From Heyndrickxia oleronia (lineage in GTDB: Bacteria; Bacillota; Bacilli; Bacillales; Bacillaceae_C), in assembly GCF_017809215.1 (NCBI RefSeq), contig NZ_CP065424.1, forward strand, positions 2,512,001 to 2,576,000: a stretch of DNA of 64,000 bases. The letters are read 5' to 3'. The first letter of the stretch is position 1; every line of letters begins with the position of its first letter. The notes beneath the pieces are model-generated. The model was not told where the DNA came from. It did not search any database and worked only from the letters and a program-made list of their open reading frames with translations. The translations under genes were made by a program, and so were the position numbers. Below, one piece after another: positions 20,279-29,099 of this stretch.

Positions 20279-21804
20279 GTGCTACTGTAATCATCTTATT
20301 TTTATTAATTGTTGGAATTACGTTAGTGGTTACGTATTTTGCAGCAAAACGTACGAAAACAACAAGTGAATTTTATACTGCCGGCGGTGGTTTAACTGGG
20401 TGGCAGAATGGTTTAGCGATTGCAGGAGACTATTTATCAGCAGCATCTTTCCTAGGTATTGCAGGGATGATTGCTCTTAATGGATTTGATGGATTTTTCT
20501 ACAGTATTGGCTTTCTTATTGCTTATTTAGTTGTGTTATTTATCGTTGCAGAACCATTGCGAAATCTTGGAAAATATACTTTAGCAGATATGATTAATTC
20601 ACGATTTGATGCGAAGAAAGTCCGGGCAGTTGCAGCATTAAACACAATAACAATTGTTATCTTTTATATGATTGCTCAGTTAGTTGGTGCTGGTGCACTC
20701 ATTAAATTATTATTTGGCATTGATTATTGGATTGCTGTGTTAATTGTTGGAATTATGATGACGATATATGTCCTTTTTGGTGGAATGACAGCTACAAGCT
20801 GGGTACAGATTATAAAGGCTGTATTGTTAATGGTGGGAACTATTGTCATTTCAATTATGGTATTAGCCAAATTTCATTTTAATATTTTCGAAATGTTTAC
20901 TGAAATGAAAACAGCTACACCACTTGGAGAAGATTATCTAAAACCTGGAGTTAAGTATAAGGTACCGCTAGATACAATTTCATTAATGCTTGCACTTGTT
21001 CTAGGTACTGCTGGATTACCACATATTTTAATGCGATTCTTTACTGTTAAAGATGCGAAAACCGCTAGAAGTTCGGTTATTTCAGCAACTTGGGTTATTG
21101 GAATCTTTTATGTATTAACGATATTCCTAGGTTTTGGTGCCGCTTATTTTGTTGGGTTTGATAAGATAATTGAAGCAAATGCAGCAGGTAATATGGCTGC
21201 TCCTTTACTAGCTGGAGCACTTGGTGGTGATTTCCTAATGTCATTTGTATCAGCTGTAGCATTTGCAACCATTTTGGCTGTTGTTGCGGGATTAGTGTTG
21301 TCCGGTGCCTCTGCATTTGCCCATGATATATATGGTGAGATAATAAAAAAAGGAAAAATTACAGAGAAACAACAAATGCTTGCAGCACGATATGCTTCAG
21401 TAGGCGTAGCTATTTTATCAATTCTATTAGCTCTATTTACACAAAAAATGAATGTTGCTTTTTTAGTTTCACTTGCCTTTTGTGTGGCAGCAAGTGCAAA
21501 TTTGCCCGTAATAATTTTTACAATCTATTGGAAAAAATTTAACACTTCTGGTGCGATTACAGGAATGCTCTCTGGATTGTTATCATCTTTAATTCTCGTA
21601 ATTATTAGTCCTAATGTGTTTTCTCCTGTTGAAGGTGCTGCCATTTTTGTCGGGGAGCCTTTAATATCACTAACAAATCCAGCGATTATTTCGGTTCCAT
21701 TAGGTTTTATCGGGGCGTATATTGGAACAGTGGTTTCTAAGAAGCAAGATGCTAAACGCTTTGCAGAAGTCGCTGTCAAAGCAAATACGGGTTTCAAAGA
21801 ATAA
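20275..21804 (+). CDS. Sodium:solute symporter, ActP/YwcA type
   Basis: A 509-residue member of the SSS family with about 13 membrane segments. Motifs include the sodium-site region GGLTGWQNGLAIAGDYLSAASFLGIAG near the N-terminus and LVLGTAGLPHILMRFFTVKDAKTARSS in the middle, both typical of acetate permease ActP and B. subtilis YwcA. With DUF485 it probably imports acetate or another short monocarboxylate. It is divergent from hutU, but a link to histidine use is not shown. Confidence 0.92.
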   Translation: MSATVIILFLLIVGITLVVTYFAAKRTKTTSEFYTAGGGLTGWQNGLAIAGDYLSAASFLGIAGMIALNGFDGFFYSIGFLIAYLVVLFIVAEPLRNLGKYTLADMINSRFDAKKVRAVAALNTITIVIFYMIAQLVGAGALIKLLFGIDYWIAVLIVGIMMTIYVLFGGMTATSWVQIIKAVLLMVGTIVISIMVLAKFHFNIFEMFTEMKTATPLGEDYLKPGVKYKVPLDTISLMLALVLGTAGLPHILMRFFTVKDAKTARSSVISATWVIGIFYVLTIFLGFGAAYFVGFDKIIEANAAGNMAAPLLAGALGGDFLMSFVSAVAFATILAVVAGLVLSGASAFAHDIYGEIIKKGKITEKQQMLAARYASVGVAILSILLALFTQKMNVAFLVSLAFCVAASANLPVIIFTIYWKKFNTSGAITGMLSGLLSSLILVIISPNVFSPVEGAAIFVGEPLISLTNPAIISVPLGFIGAYIGTVVSKKQDAKRFAEVAVKANTGFKE

Positions 21805-21814
21805 AATCAATGAC

Positions 21815-21849
21815 GAAGGGGCTTGCTGATTTTATCAGTGTGCCCCTCT
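21815..21849 (+). terminator. Terminator of the symporter operon
   Basis: GGGGC..CTGA pairs with TCAG..GCCCC around TTTTA, followed by TCTTACTTT. Confidence 0.7.
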
Positions 21850-21899
21850 TACTTTGCCTTAAAATCTAGTAAACGAACGGATATTACTTTCGTATCAAT

Positions 21900-23243
21900 T
21901 TATTCTACAGTAACAGATAATGATTTGATACAAAGTGAAGGAGAACCAATATTGTTTAAAGGAAAATTCAAATCAGCGCCGACTGCATCAACATCATTCA
22001 ATAATTCGTAAAAATTGCCGGCAATGGTCATTAAGTTAACGGGATATTGAATAGCTCCATCCTTAATATAGAAGCCATTTGCTGCAACGGAAAAATCACC
22101 TGATACTGTGTTCACACCAGAGTGTAATCCAGATAGTTCAGTAATGAATACTCCTTCTTTCATATCGTTAACTAATTCTTTGAAAGAGATAGTAGAAGGT
22201 TTAATATACAGATTTGATGGACCGACTTTTACCGAACCTTTATATGAGTCCTTCTTTGCATGGCCTGTCGTAACAACTTGATCCTTTTTTGCTGTTTTTA
22301 AATTATGCAAAAATGAACGTAAAACACCTGATTCCACTAAGTTTAATGGTTTCGAAGCTACACCTTCACTATCAAATGTTCTTGATGCTAGCCCCTTTTC
22401 CAAAAATGGATCATCAATAATAGACACTTTATCACTTGCAATTTTCATTCCTAGCTTATCTTTTAAAACGGATAGTCCTGCTTGTGTGTTTTCTGCAGAA
22501 AAATTTGGTACAAAAACAGACAAAAAATTTGCCGCTGCATCATTTTTTAATAATACAGGATAACTTTTACTTTCAATATTTTTAGATCCTAATTGCGAAA
22601 GTGCTTCATTTGCTGCTTTTTCTGCTATTTTATCTGCCTGTAATGAGTGGAAATCTTTCGTTATTTCAAATCCTACCCCGGTTTTTGTTTCATTGCCTTC
22701 CTTTGCAACAACACTGACATAAACATATAAATAATTCATTTGGTCACTTAATGATAGTCCTTTGTTATTGAAAATCTTTCGTGTAATAGTTTCAGATTGA
22801 ATTCTACAATAATCTGTAGTTTTTATTCTTGGATCATATGAAAGTACTTTATTCTCTACTTCTTTGATAAATTGTATTTTTTCTGGAATGGTCGTTTCAT
22901 TTAAAGAATTAGAAAAGAAGTCACCCTTTTCATAAGAATTACTGCCCTCAAAGATCTCTTCTAATCCGTCCTCTTGAAGGATTACTGCATTTTCCTTTGC
23001 ATGCTGTACTAAAAATCGAATAGAATCATCATCAATTTTCTCCGAATAGGCATAGCCCATTTTTCCTTCAATTAACCCACGAAAAGATATTCCACCATCC
23101 TCTGCAATTTCATAATGGTCTATTTCCCCTTTATATACTTGGCAGCCAAATACTTCTTTCTTTTCATAATACATCTCAACATCCGTAAATCCTTCATTTA
23201 AAGCAGTTTCAAATAGTTGGAATTGAAATTCTCCTATATTCAT
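21900..23243 (-). CDS. TldE/PmbA family metalloprotease subunit
   Basis: A 447-residue partner of TldD. The family matures ribosomally made peptides and degrades unfolded peptides as a TldD-TldE heterodimer. It lacks the HExxxH zinc motif, as TldE subunits do. The C-terminal half contains HSGVNTVSGDFSVAANGFYIKDG, a conserved PmbA region. Its start overlaps the tldD stop by 4 bases, so the two are co-translated. No peptide precursor gene is seen close by. Confidence 0.92.
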   Translation of the reverse strand: MNIGEFQFQLFETALNEGFTDVEMYYEKKEVFGCQVYKGEIDHYEIAEDGGISFRGLIEGKMGYAYSEKIDDDSIRFLVQHAKENAVILQEDGLEEIFEGSNSYEKGDFFSNSLNETTIPEKIQFIKEVENKVLSYDPRIKTTDYCRIQSETITRKIFNNKGLSLSDQMNYLYVYVSVVAKEGNETKTGVGFEITKDFHSLQADKIAEKAANEALSQLGSKNIESKSYPVLLKNDAAANFLSVFVPNFSAENTQAGLSVLKDKLGMKIASDKVSIIDDPFLEKGLASRTFDSEGVASKPLNLVESGVLRSFLHNLKTAKKDQVVTTGHAKKDSYKGSVKVGPSNLYIKPSTISFKELVNDMKEGVFITELSGLHSGVNTVSGDFSVAANGFYIKDGAIQYPVNLMTIAGNFYELLNDVDAVGADLNFPLNNIGSPSLCIKSLSVTVE

Positions 23244-24625
23244 TCATTACTTCCCCCTACTGTTATTTCACTTACACGAATCATTGGCTGTCCTACATTT
23301 ACAGGTATACTTCCACTTTGCGAACCGCACATTCCTGCACCATGCCCTAAATTATTCCCAACCATATCTACCTTCTGTAATGTTTTAGGACCGTTTCCAA
23401 TTAATGTAGCTCCTTTTAAAGGCTTACCTAGTTTTCCGTTTTTCACTTCATACGCTTCCATTACTGCAAAGTTATAATCACCTGTCGTAGTATTAACCTG
23501 TCCTCCGCCCATATATTTAGTATATATTCCGTTCTCAGTATTAGAGATAATTTCCTCTGGTGATGACTTTCCGGGTGCAATATACGTATTGGTCATTCGG
23601 GAGGTTGGAGCAAAGCGGAAGGATTCCCTTCTTCCTGATCCAGTTGATTCCATACCCATTCTTCTTGAATTGAATTTATCAATCAAATAGCCTTTGAGAA
23701 TACCATTTTCAATAAGAACATTTTTTCTTGAAAGTTCTCCTTCATCGTCAATATTGATAGAACCCCATTCATTTTTTAGCGTACCATCATCAATATACGT
23801 AACAATTTCTGGTGCAACCTGTTGACCTAAACGATCAGCGAATACAGAATGCTTTTTTGCTACAGCTGTTGCTTCTAATCCATGTCCACAGGCTTCGTGA
23901 AAAATAACACCGCCAAATTCATTATCAATGATTACCGGAAACTTCCCACTCGGACATGGACTTGCATCTAACATGGTAACTGCAATTCGAGCAGCTTCTC
24001 TTGCATAATGTTCTAAATTTAGATTTTCAATAAATTCAAATCCTTGCAATGCACCAGGCCCATAATAGCCAGTTTCCATTTGGTTATCACGTGTGGCTAT
24101 CGCTTGAATTAACATCCTACTGCGAATACGTGTATCCTCAACAAAAGTTCCTTCAGAATTAGCGATTAAAACATTTTGCTCCTCATCCGAATAGCGAACA
24201 TTTACTTGCGAAATACTAGAATGATAGCTTTTGGCAATATCATATGCATTTTTCATCACTGATAATTTCCTTGTTTTTTCAACATCTTGAGGAATAATTT
24301 CAATGGGATGTTGATTATTAAAGGTTCTTGGTTCAAATGGGGATAATTGTATAATTTTATTTCCTTTAATTGCTTGTGCTGCATTTTTAGCTGTTTTTAT
24401 TAATCCTTCTCGACTGAAATCTGTTGTATACGCATAAGCACTTTGTAACCCTTTAAATACTCGGACCCCGATTCCAAAATCTCTTCCAGAAAGACTAGTT
24501 TCCAATTTTCCACTATGTAGTGTCATATTGTTGGTGAAACGATCTTCAATAAATATTTCTGAAAAATCTCCTCCTGTCGATAAAGCTTCGTTAAGTACAT
24601 CTTCAATTATTGATTTATTTAACAT
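23240..24625 (-). CDS. tldD: TldD family metalloprotease, catalytic subunit
   Basis: A 461-residue protein with the zinc-binding motif HEACGH in GGVIFHEACGHGLEATA (about residue 238). The C-terminal GGQVNTTTGDYNFAVMEAYEVKNG is also conserved. First gene of the tldD-tldE pair; ATG at 24625 after AGGAGGCTACC. In other bacteria the complex trims microcin B17 or other RiPP leaders and acts on CcdA; here the target is unknown. Confidence 0.95.
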   Translation of the reverse strand: MLNKSIIEDVLNEALSTGGDFSEIFIEDRFTNNMTLHSGKLETSLSGRDFGIGVRVFKGLQSAYAYTTDFSREGLIKTAKNAAQAIKGNKIIQLSPFEPRTFNNQHPIEIIPQDVEKTRKLSVMKNAYDIAKSYHSSISQVNVRYSDEEQNVLIANSEGTFVEDTRIRSRMLIQAIATRDNQMETGYYGPGALQGFEFIENLNLEHYAREAARIAVTMLDASPCPSGKFPVIIDNEFGGVIFHEACGHGLEATAVAKKHSVFADRLGQQVAPEIVTYIDDGTLKNEWGSINIDDEGELSRKNVLIENGILKGYLIDKFNSRRMGMESTGSGRRESFRFAPTSRMTNTYIAPGKSSPEEIISNTENGIYTKYMGGGQVNTTTGDYNFAVMEAYEVKNGKLGKPLKGATLIGNGPKTLQKVDMVGNNLGHGAGMCGSQSGSIPVNVGQPMIRVSEITVGGSNE

Positions 24626-24767
24626 GGTAGCCTCCTAAACTTTCTTTATTATAGAAAGATTGCGAAATATTCGTATATGCCTTTCTTATATTTATCCTAC
24701 TATTTTCTCTGAAAACTTTGATCGTTTTTATGATTGATTTACTTTCAGTCTTCAGATGGAGATCGAT

Positions 24768-26249
24768 TCAATAATTTTCAATCGTTTCCAATAATCGATA
24801 TTGCTTTGGTGTTTGATTGACCATTTTTTTAAATACTTTAGAGAAGTAATGCTGGTTTTGAAAGCCTGATAGGATTGCAATTTCCTTAATAGACATATCG
24901 GTCTCCACTAATAATCTTTTTGCTTCTTTTATCCGTAATTCATTTAATTTTTCACGGAATGTTTTTTTTGTTTTTTCAACAAATAAATGACTTAAGTAGG
25001 AAGCATTTCTTCCCACAAAATTCGCTAAATCCGCTAAATCCAATTCGGGTTTCCAATAATTTAACTCTAAAAAATGGATACATTGATCAATAATATTGAG
25101 ATGTTGACTTTTACTAATTTCCCCAGCCGCATCCAAAATCGTCGATATGAAGATTAGAAGTTTTTGAACAATACGATAAATAACAGGTTCATACAAGATA
25201 CTATCAAAAATATGTAAATATTCCTGTTCAAAAAATTGATCATTTAAATTCACGGATTTCATATGTCTTCGGATTTGAGCAAGAATACTTGTCAATCGGA
25301 TCCTTAATAAACCTGGATCCGGGTAGGAGTCTGAAATATCCAAAAAATTAGTGACTAAAAAATCCGATATCCCTTCTTTATTTCCTTCATTTAAAAATCG
25401 AATCCATTGTTTTTGTTCGTTAGGTGTTAGAAATGGATCAATAAATTGCCATTGCAATTCTTTACTAAATTCTAACACCTGCTTATAACCGACAAAAAAC
25501 GTGACTTCTGTCATCTTTTTTGTATGTATATATTTATCATGTAAAGTTAAATCAGGATGATCTTCACGATTAATAATAATACAAATCGATTCTTTCTCCC
25601 TTTGTTCCCAATCGAACAATAAGCGCTGACATATTTCACTCCAATTAATAGATGTGGAGGAGTGAAATACACATAATGTCATATCACTTAGCGGAAATAT
25701 TAAAGGTTTTACCGGAAATGAATATTCTTTTAAAAAACTATTCAATTTTGATAAAAGATAGGATTTTTCAAGCTGAAATGCTATGAATATATAAGGTGAA
25801 GCTAATTTCGTTCCATTAATAAATATATCCTCATACTCAATCTCTGGGGAACCTAATAACTTAGCTTCGGTAGTTAAGCTTAAATGTTTATGTATAACAT
25901 CTCGTATTTGAGTTTGAACATGATGTAAAAGTTCCTGCGGAGAAAATGGTTTAATTAATAAAAAATTCGTTCCTATGTCAATTGCTTTTTTCGCCGCTTC
26001 AAATGTCGCTTCCATTGTGAGAGAGATGATAGCAGGCTCAGTTATTTTAATTACTTTTAGTAAAGAATCATCGATTCCAATATTCATTTCATATATCAGT
26101 ATATGTGGTTTCTCATTTTCTAGGATCGTTAAAGTTTCAAGTGAATTTTTTCCTAGTATGACCTTTACGTTTGAAATAGACGTTTCAATGAGCCATTGAA
26201 TCCCTTTTGCCTCAAATTCATCAGGATTTGCGATTAGTATTTTGATCAA
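24768..26249 (-). CDS. AraC-type response regulator with degenerate receiver
   Basis: A 493-residue regulator: receiver-like domain at about 1-120, a long middle domain, and an AraC helix-turn-helix pair at about 390-490 (DLANFVGRNASYLSHLF and IKEIAILSGFQNQHYFSKVFKK). The layout is like YesN. The receiver lacks the usual acidic pair (it reads ILIANPDE), and the phosphoacceptor Asp is Glu54 in LIYEMNIG; the conserved Lys is kept (LLIKPF). No histidine kinase gene is adjacent. The regulon is unknown; neighbours are tldDE and a flavin reductase gene. Confidence 0.85.
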   Translation of the reverse strand: MIKILIANPDEFEAKGIQWLIETSISNVKVILGKNSLETLTILENEKPHILIYEMNIGIDDSLLKVIKITEPAIISLTMEATFEAAKKAIDIGTNFLLIKPFSPQELLHHVQTQIRDVIHKHLSLTTEAKLLGSPEIEYEDIFINGTKLASPYIFIAFQLEKSYLLSKLNSFLKEYSFPVKPLIFPLSDMTLCVFHSSTSINWSEICQRLLFDWEQREKESICIIINREDHPDLTLHDKYIHTKKMTEVTFFVGYKQVLEFSKELQWQFIDPFLTPNEQKQWIRFLNEGNKEGISDFLVTNFLDISDSYPDPGLLRIRLTSILAQIRRHMKSVNLNDQFFEQEYLHIFDSILYEPVIYRIVQKLLIFISTILDAAGEISKSQHLNIIDQCIHFLELNYWKPELDLADLANFVGRNASYLSHLFVEKTKKTFREKLNELRIKEAKRLLVETDMSIKEIAILSGFQNQHYFSKVFKKMVNQTPKQYRLLETIENY

Positions 26250-26337
26250 TTAATCAGACCCCCAATCCATGTACAATTAAAGAACTCAAAATCCCTCTTT
26301 CCCAAAACGTTACTCACTAATTAAATCGTTTCCAATT

Positions 26338-26799
26338 TTATTCAGTAATCTTTTTATATTGCCCTTGATAATATAAAAGCGGCTTTCCTTCGTTTATAAG
26401 AATATTCTTGACTTCTCCAAGTACAAGCATGTGGTCTCCAGCTTGCTTTAATTCATACTTACTACATGTAATTGCTGCCAAGGGGTTTTTTAAAATTGGT
26501 TGACCATCGAAACGATCAAATTGAATGGGGTGATTTGGTTGTTTTTGATTAGCAAAGATCATGGAATAATCTTGCTGATCTTCTCTTAAGAAACAAATAG
26601 AAAAATGATTTGCATCTATAATTTTTTCATACATCATAGCTTTTTCATCTATTGAAACCATAACAAGCATTGGATCTAGTGAAACAGACATAAAGGCATT
26701 CACTGTCATACCATGAATTTGTCCATCAATTTCAGCTAAAACCACAGTAATTCCTGTTGCAAAATTCCCCATAGCGTCTCGAAAAGTACGTTCATCCAT
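26338..26799 (-). CDS. Flavin reductase-like FMN-binding protein
   Basis: A 153-residue single-domain protein of the HpaC/flavin reductase-like family, which supplies reduced flavin to two-component monooxygenases. Signatures are FATGITVVLAEIDGQIHGMTVNAFMSVSLDPMLV (about 12-47) and AGDHMLVLGEV. No monooxygenase partner lies beside it. ATG at 26799 after AAGGAGGAAAATTGT. Oxygenase partner and substrate unknown. Confidence 0.88.
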   Translation of the reverse strand: MDERTFRDAMGNFATGITVVLAEIDGQIHGMTVNAFMSVSLDPMLVMVSIDEKAMMYEKIIDANHFSICFLREDQQDYSMIFANQKQPNHPIQFDRFDGQPILKNPLAAITCSKYELKQAGDHMLVLGEVKNILINEGKPLLYYQGQYKKITE

Positions 26800-26971
26800 A
26801 CAATTTTCCTCCTTATTTAATTTAGATTAATTTTCTAATATAACTATACAATTTTATGTTAATATTTCAAAATTATTTATTATGATTGGATTGTTCAGAC
26901 AAGCGACAATGAAATGAACGAAAAAAAACAACAAATGCTATAATAGGAAAAAAAGGAAAGGACAAGAATAT

Positions 26972-27952
26972 ATGTTACCCAATAGATTAACACCAGGTGA
27001 TGAGATAAGAGTGTTAGCTCCTTCGACAAGTATGGCCGTTATAAAAGGAAAACAAATTGAAAATGCTGTACAGTGTTTAGAATCATTAGGATTTAACATA
27101 TCATTTGGAAAATATGTAGATGAACATGATGAATTTTTCTCAACATCTATCAAACATCGCTTAAAAGATTTACATGATGCTTTTCAGGATCCAAATGTAA
27201 AAGGAATTTTAACAGCAATTGGTGGATACAATGTTAACCAACTCTTAAAAAATATTGATTATAACCTAATTAAAAATAATCCAAAAATCTTATGTGGTCA
27301 TGGTGACATTACAGCACTTCAACTAGCCATTTACAAAAAAACAGGATTAATTACATACTCAGGTCCGCATTTTTCCACCTTTGGTATGAAAAAAACATCA
27401 GCATATACACTTCAATCCTTTTTAGAGGCAGTTACGAATGACGCACCTTTTGAAATAATTCCTTCAAACATATGGAGTGATGACAAATGGTATATAGAGG
27501 AAGAAGAGCGACAATATCTTCCTAACGAATACATGATAATTCAAGAGGGAACGGCTGAAGGAAAGCTAATTGGTGGGAATCTTTCTACTATCAATTTGTT
27601 ACAAGGAACGGAATTTCTACCTTCTATAGAAGACAGTATCTTTTTTATTGAAGATGATGAAGAATCTCACCCTTTATCTTTTGAACGAAATTTACAGGCT
27701 TTACTACACCTGCCTCAATTTGATAAAGTTCGAGGAATAATGATCGGAAGATTTCAAAAAGGCTCGAATATGACAGAATCAGCCTTGAGAAGAATCATTG
27801 AATCCAAATATGAATTAAGAGGCATTCCTATAGTAGCTAATGTAAATTTTGGACATACAGATCCAATAACAACTATTCCGATAGGCACAAAAGCAACATT
27901 AGAGGTATTTACAGAAACCGTTGAAGTATATATTGACCAAAATGAATATTGA
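26972..27952 (+). CDS. S66 LD-carboxypeptidase/MccF homologue lacking the nucleophile Ser
   Basis: A 326-residue protein of the LD-carboxypeptidase A/MccF family: N-terminal Rossmann-like half and C-terminal half with VNFGHTDP, which carries the catalytic His, and the FFIEDDEE stretch with the catalytic Glu. The nucleophile motif, normally G(Y/F)SDxT, reads GHGDIT, with Gly111 (GGT at 27302) in place of Ser. The family trims muropeptides or cleaves microcin C-type toxins. Loss of Ser suggests an inactive or repurposed protein. ATG at 26972 after GGAAAGGACAAG. Confidence 0.87.
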   Translation: MLPNRLTPGDEIRVLAPSTSMAVIKGKQIENAVQCLESLGFNISFGKYVDEHDEFFSTSIKHRLKDLHDAFQDPNVKGILTAIGGYNVNQLLKNIDYNLIKNNPKILCGHGDITALQLAIYKKTGLITYSGPHFSTFGMKKTSAYTLQSFLEAVTNDAPFEIIPSNIWSDDKWYIEEEERQYLPNEYMIIQEGTAEGKLIGGNLSTINLLQGTEFLPSIEDSIFFIEDDEESHPLSFERNLQALLHLPQFDKVRGIMIGRFQKGSNMTESALRRIIESKYELRGIPIVANVNFGHTDPITTIPIGTKATLEVFTETVEVYIDQNEY

Positions 27953-27963
27953 ATTATATAAAT

Positions 27964-27993
27964 AAAGGGATTGTCTTATTCGACAATCCCTTT
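27964..27993. terminator. Bidirectional terminator
   Basis: A perfect 12-bp stem AAAGGGATTGTC/GACAATCCCTTT with a 6-base loop between two convergent genes. Confidence 0.88.
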
Positions 27994-28382
27994 CAAATTT
28001 CTTTTTTTACTTGAAATTGGCCCTTTAATTTTCTTTCACCCTCACGATTTTTTACAGTAATATTCCCTACATATCTAATCTCGCCGTCCACTTCTATTTC
28101 ATCAATGATAGAACCTTCTATACACAGGCTTTCACCTGGTCTCGTCATCGCAGAAAAACGAACATTAAATTTGCGAAGATTTCTTCTCGGAAACCATTTA
28201 CCTATTGCATCTCCAGCTAGTCCCATGATTAGCATTCCATGGGCAATAACCCCCCCTAATCCTGCCTTCTCACCGATTGGTACAACTGTGTGGATTGGAT
28301 TAAAATCCCCTGAAGCTCCTGCATATCTTACAAGTTGTGTATGAGTGATTGTTGGTTTATGTATGGTTTCTAGATTATCCAT
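27993..28382 (-). CDS. MaoC-like hydratase, hot-dog domain
   Basis: About 129 residues with the R-specific hydratase motif GDFNPIHT..GLGGVIAHGM, where Asp and His are catalytic. It probably hydrates or dehydrates an acyl-CoA or acyl-ACP together with the protein of the preceding gene. The ATG at 28382 fits the AAAGGG site; the ATG three codons earlier overlaps that site. It starts 5 bases after the preceding gene ends. Confidence 0.85.
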   Translation of the reverse strand: MDNLETIHKPTITHTQLVRYAGASGDFNPIHTVVPIGEKAGLGGVIAHGMLIMGLAGDAIGKWFPRRNLRKFNVRFSAMTRPGESLCIEGSIIDEIEVDGEIRYVGNITVKNREGERKLKGQFQVKKEI

Positions 28383-28387
28383 TATTT

Positions 28388-28816
28388 TCATCCCTTTCTT
28401 TCAATAATATTGGAACGACTAATTAACACGACTTCACAATCTCTTTTATAGACTACTTCAATTGTTATAATATCCATTCTTCTTTTTTTAACATGTGCAG
28501 TTACTTTAGCAGAACAGGAAATCGTGTCTCCAGCATAAATCTCATCTAAATATTCGTATTCCTGTTCACCATGCAAAACCATAAGTGGATCTAGTTCGAG
28601 CTCCTGAATGATCGTTTCGAAATCTAATCCACCCCACATTTCAATCACCGTTGGAAACGTAGGGGGAATGGGTATATCCTTATATCCCATTTCTTTAGCG
28701 TAGGAAAGATCTTTATAAATTGGATTTTCATCCCCGATTGCCAGCACAAATTCCTTTATTTTTCCACGCTCTACAATAAATGAATCGATGGAAAAAGTAA
28801 GGCCAGTTTTATTCAT
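28388..28816 (-). CDS. MaoC N-terminal-type (FAS1 DH1) hot-dog protein
   Basis: A 142-residue protein beginning with IDSFIVERGKIKEFVLAIGDENPIY, as in the structural partner (HadA/HadC-like, FAS1 DH1) of two-subunit MaoC dehydratases. The catalytic HxxG motif is in the second gene. Together they look like a heterodimeric (R)-3-hydroxyacyl hydratase. No fatty acid genes lie nearby, so the substrate is unknown. Confidence 0.82.
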   Translation of the reverse strand: MNKTGLTFSIDSFIVERGKIKEFVLAIGDENPIYKDLSYAKEMGYKDIPIPPTFPTVIEMWGGLDFETIIQELELDPLMVLHGEQEYEYLDEIYAGDTISCSAKVTAHVKKRRMDIITIEVVYKRDCEVVLISRSNIIERKG

Positions 28817-28996
28817 ATAATCAGTTCCTTTCCAATTTACATCTAAAATTTTTCTTTAATACAATAATTCTCAATAAATTACTAAAGTCCTTCATTATTC
28901 AACTGAAAAAATACACAAATCGCCATTTCCAAAAATAGGTTGTAAACATATGGAGAAAACAAAATGATTATTGGGCAAAATAACGAATAAAAATTG

Positions 28997-29058
28997 TTTA
29001 CATTTTTATAATTATTGAATAAAATAATCACAAACCTAATTTTTCCCTAAGCAAACTT
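28997..29058 (+). promoter_or_regulatory. mntH promoter with MntR-like box
   Basis: -35 TTTACA (28997-29002) and -10 TAAAAT (29020-29025) are 17 bases apart. Just downstream, 29038-29058 reads AATTTTTCCCTAAGCAAAC followed by TT. Its reverse complement begins AAGTTTGCTTAGGG, close to the B. subtilis MntR boxes (for example AGTTTCCTTAAGGCAAAATT at mntH). Mn-bound MntR is therefore expected to repress the gene. The match was made from memory of the consensus. Confidence 0.65.
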
Positions 29059-29099
29059 TTTTGTTAAAGGTTTACATTTGGGTGGGGAGGAAACAAACA

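Noticed and set aside
21900..24625. RiPP cluster around TldD/TldE
   Set aside because: No precursor peptide or modification enzyme genes lie nearby; these are the housekeeping pair.
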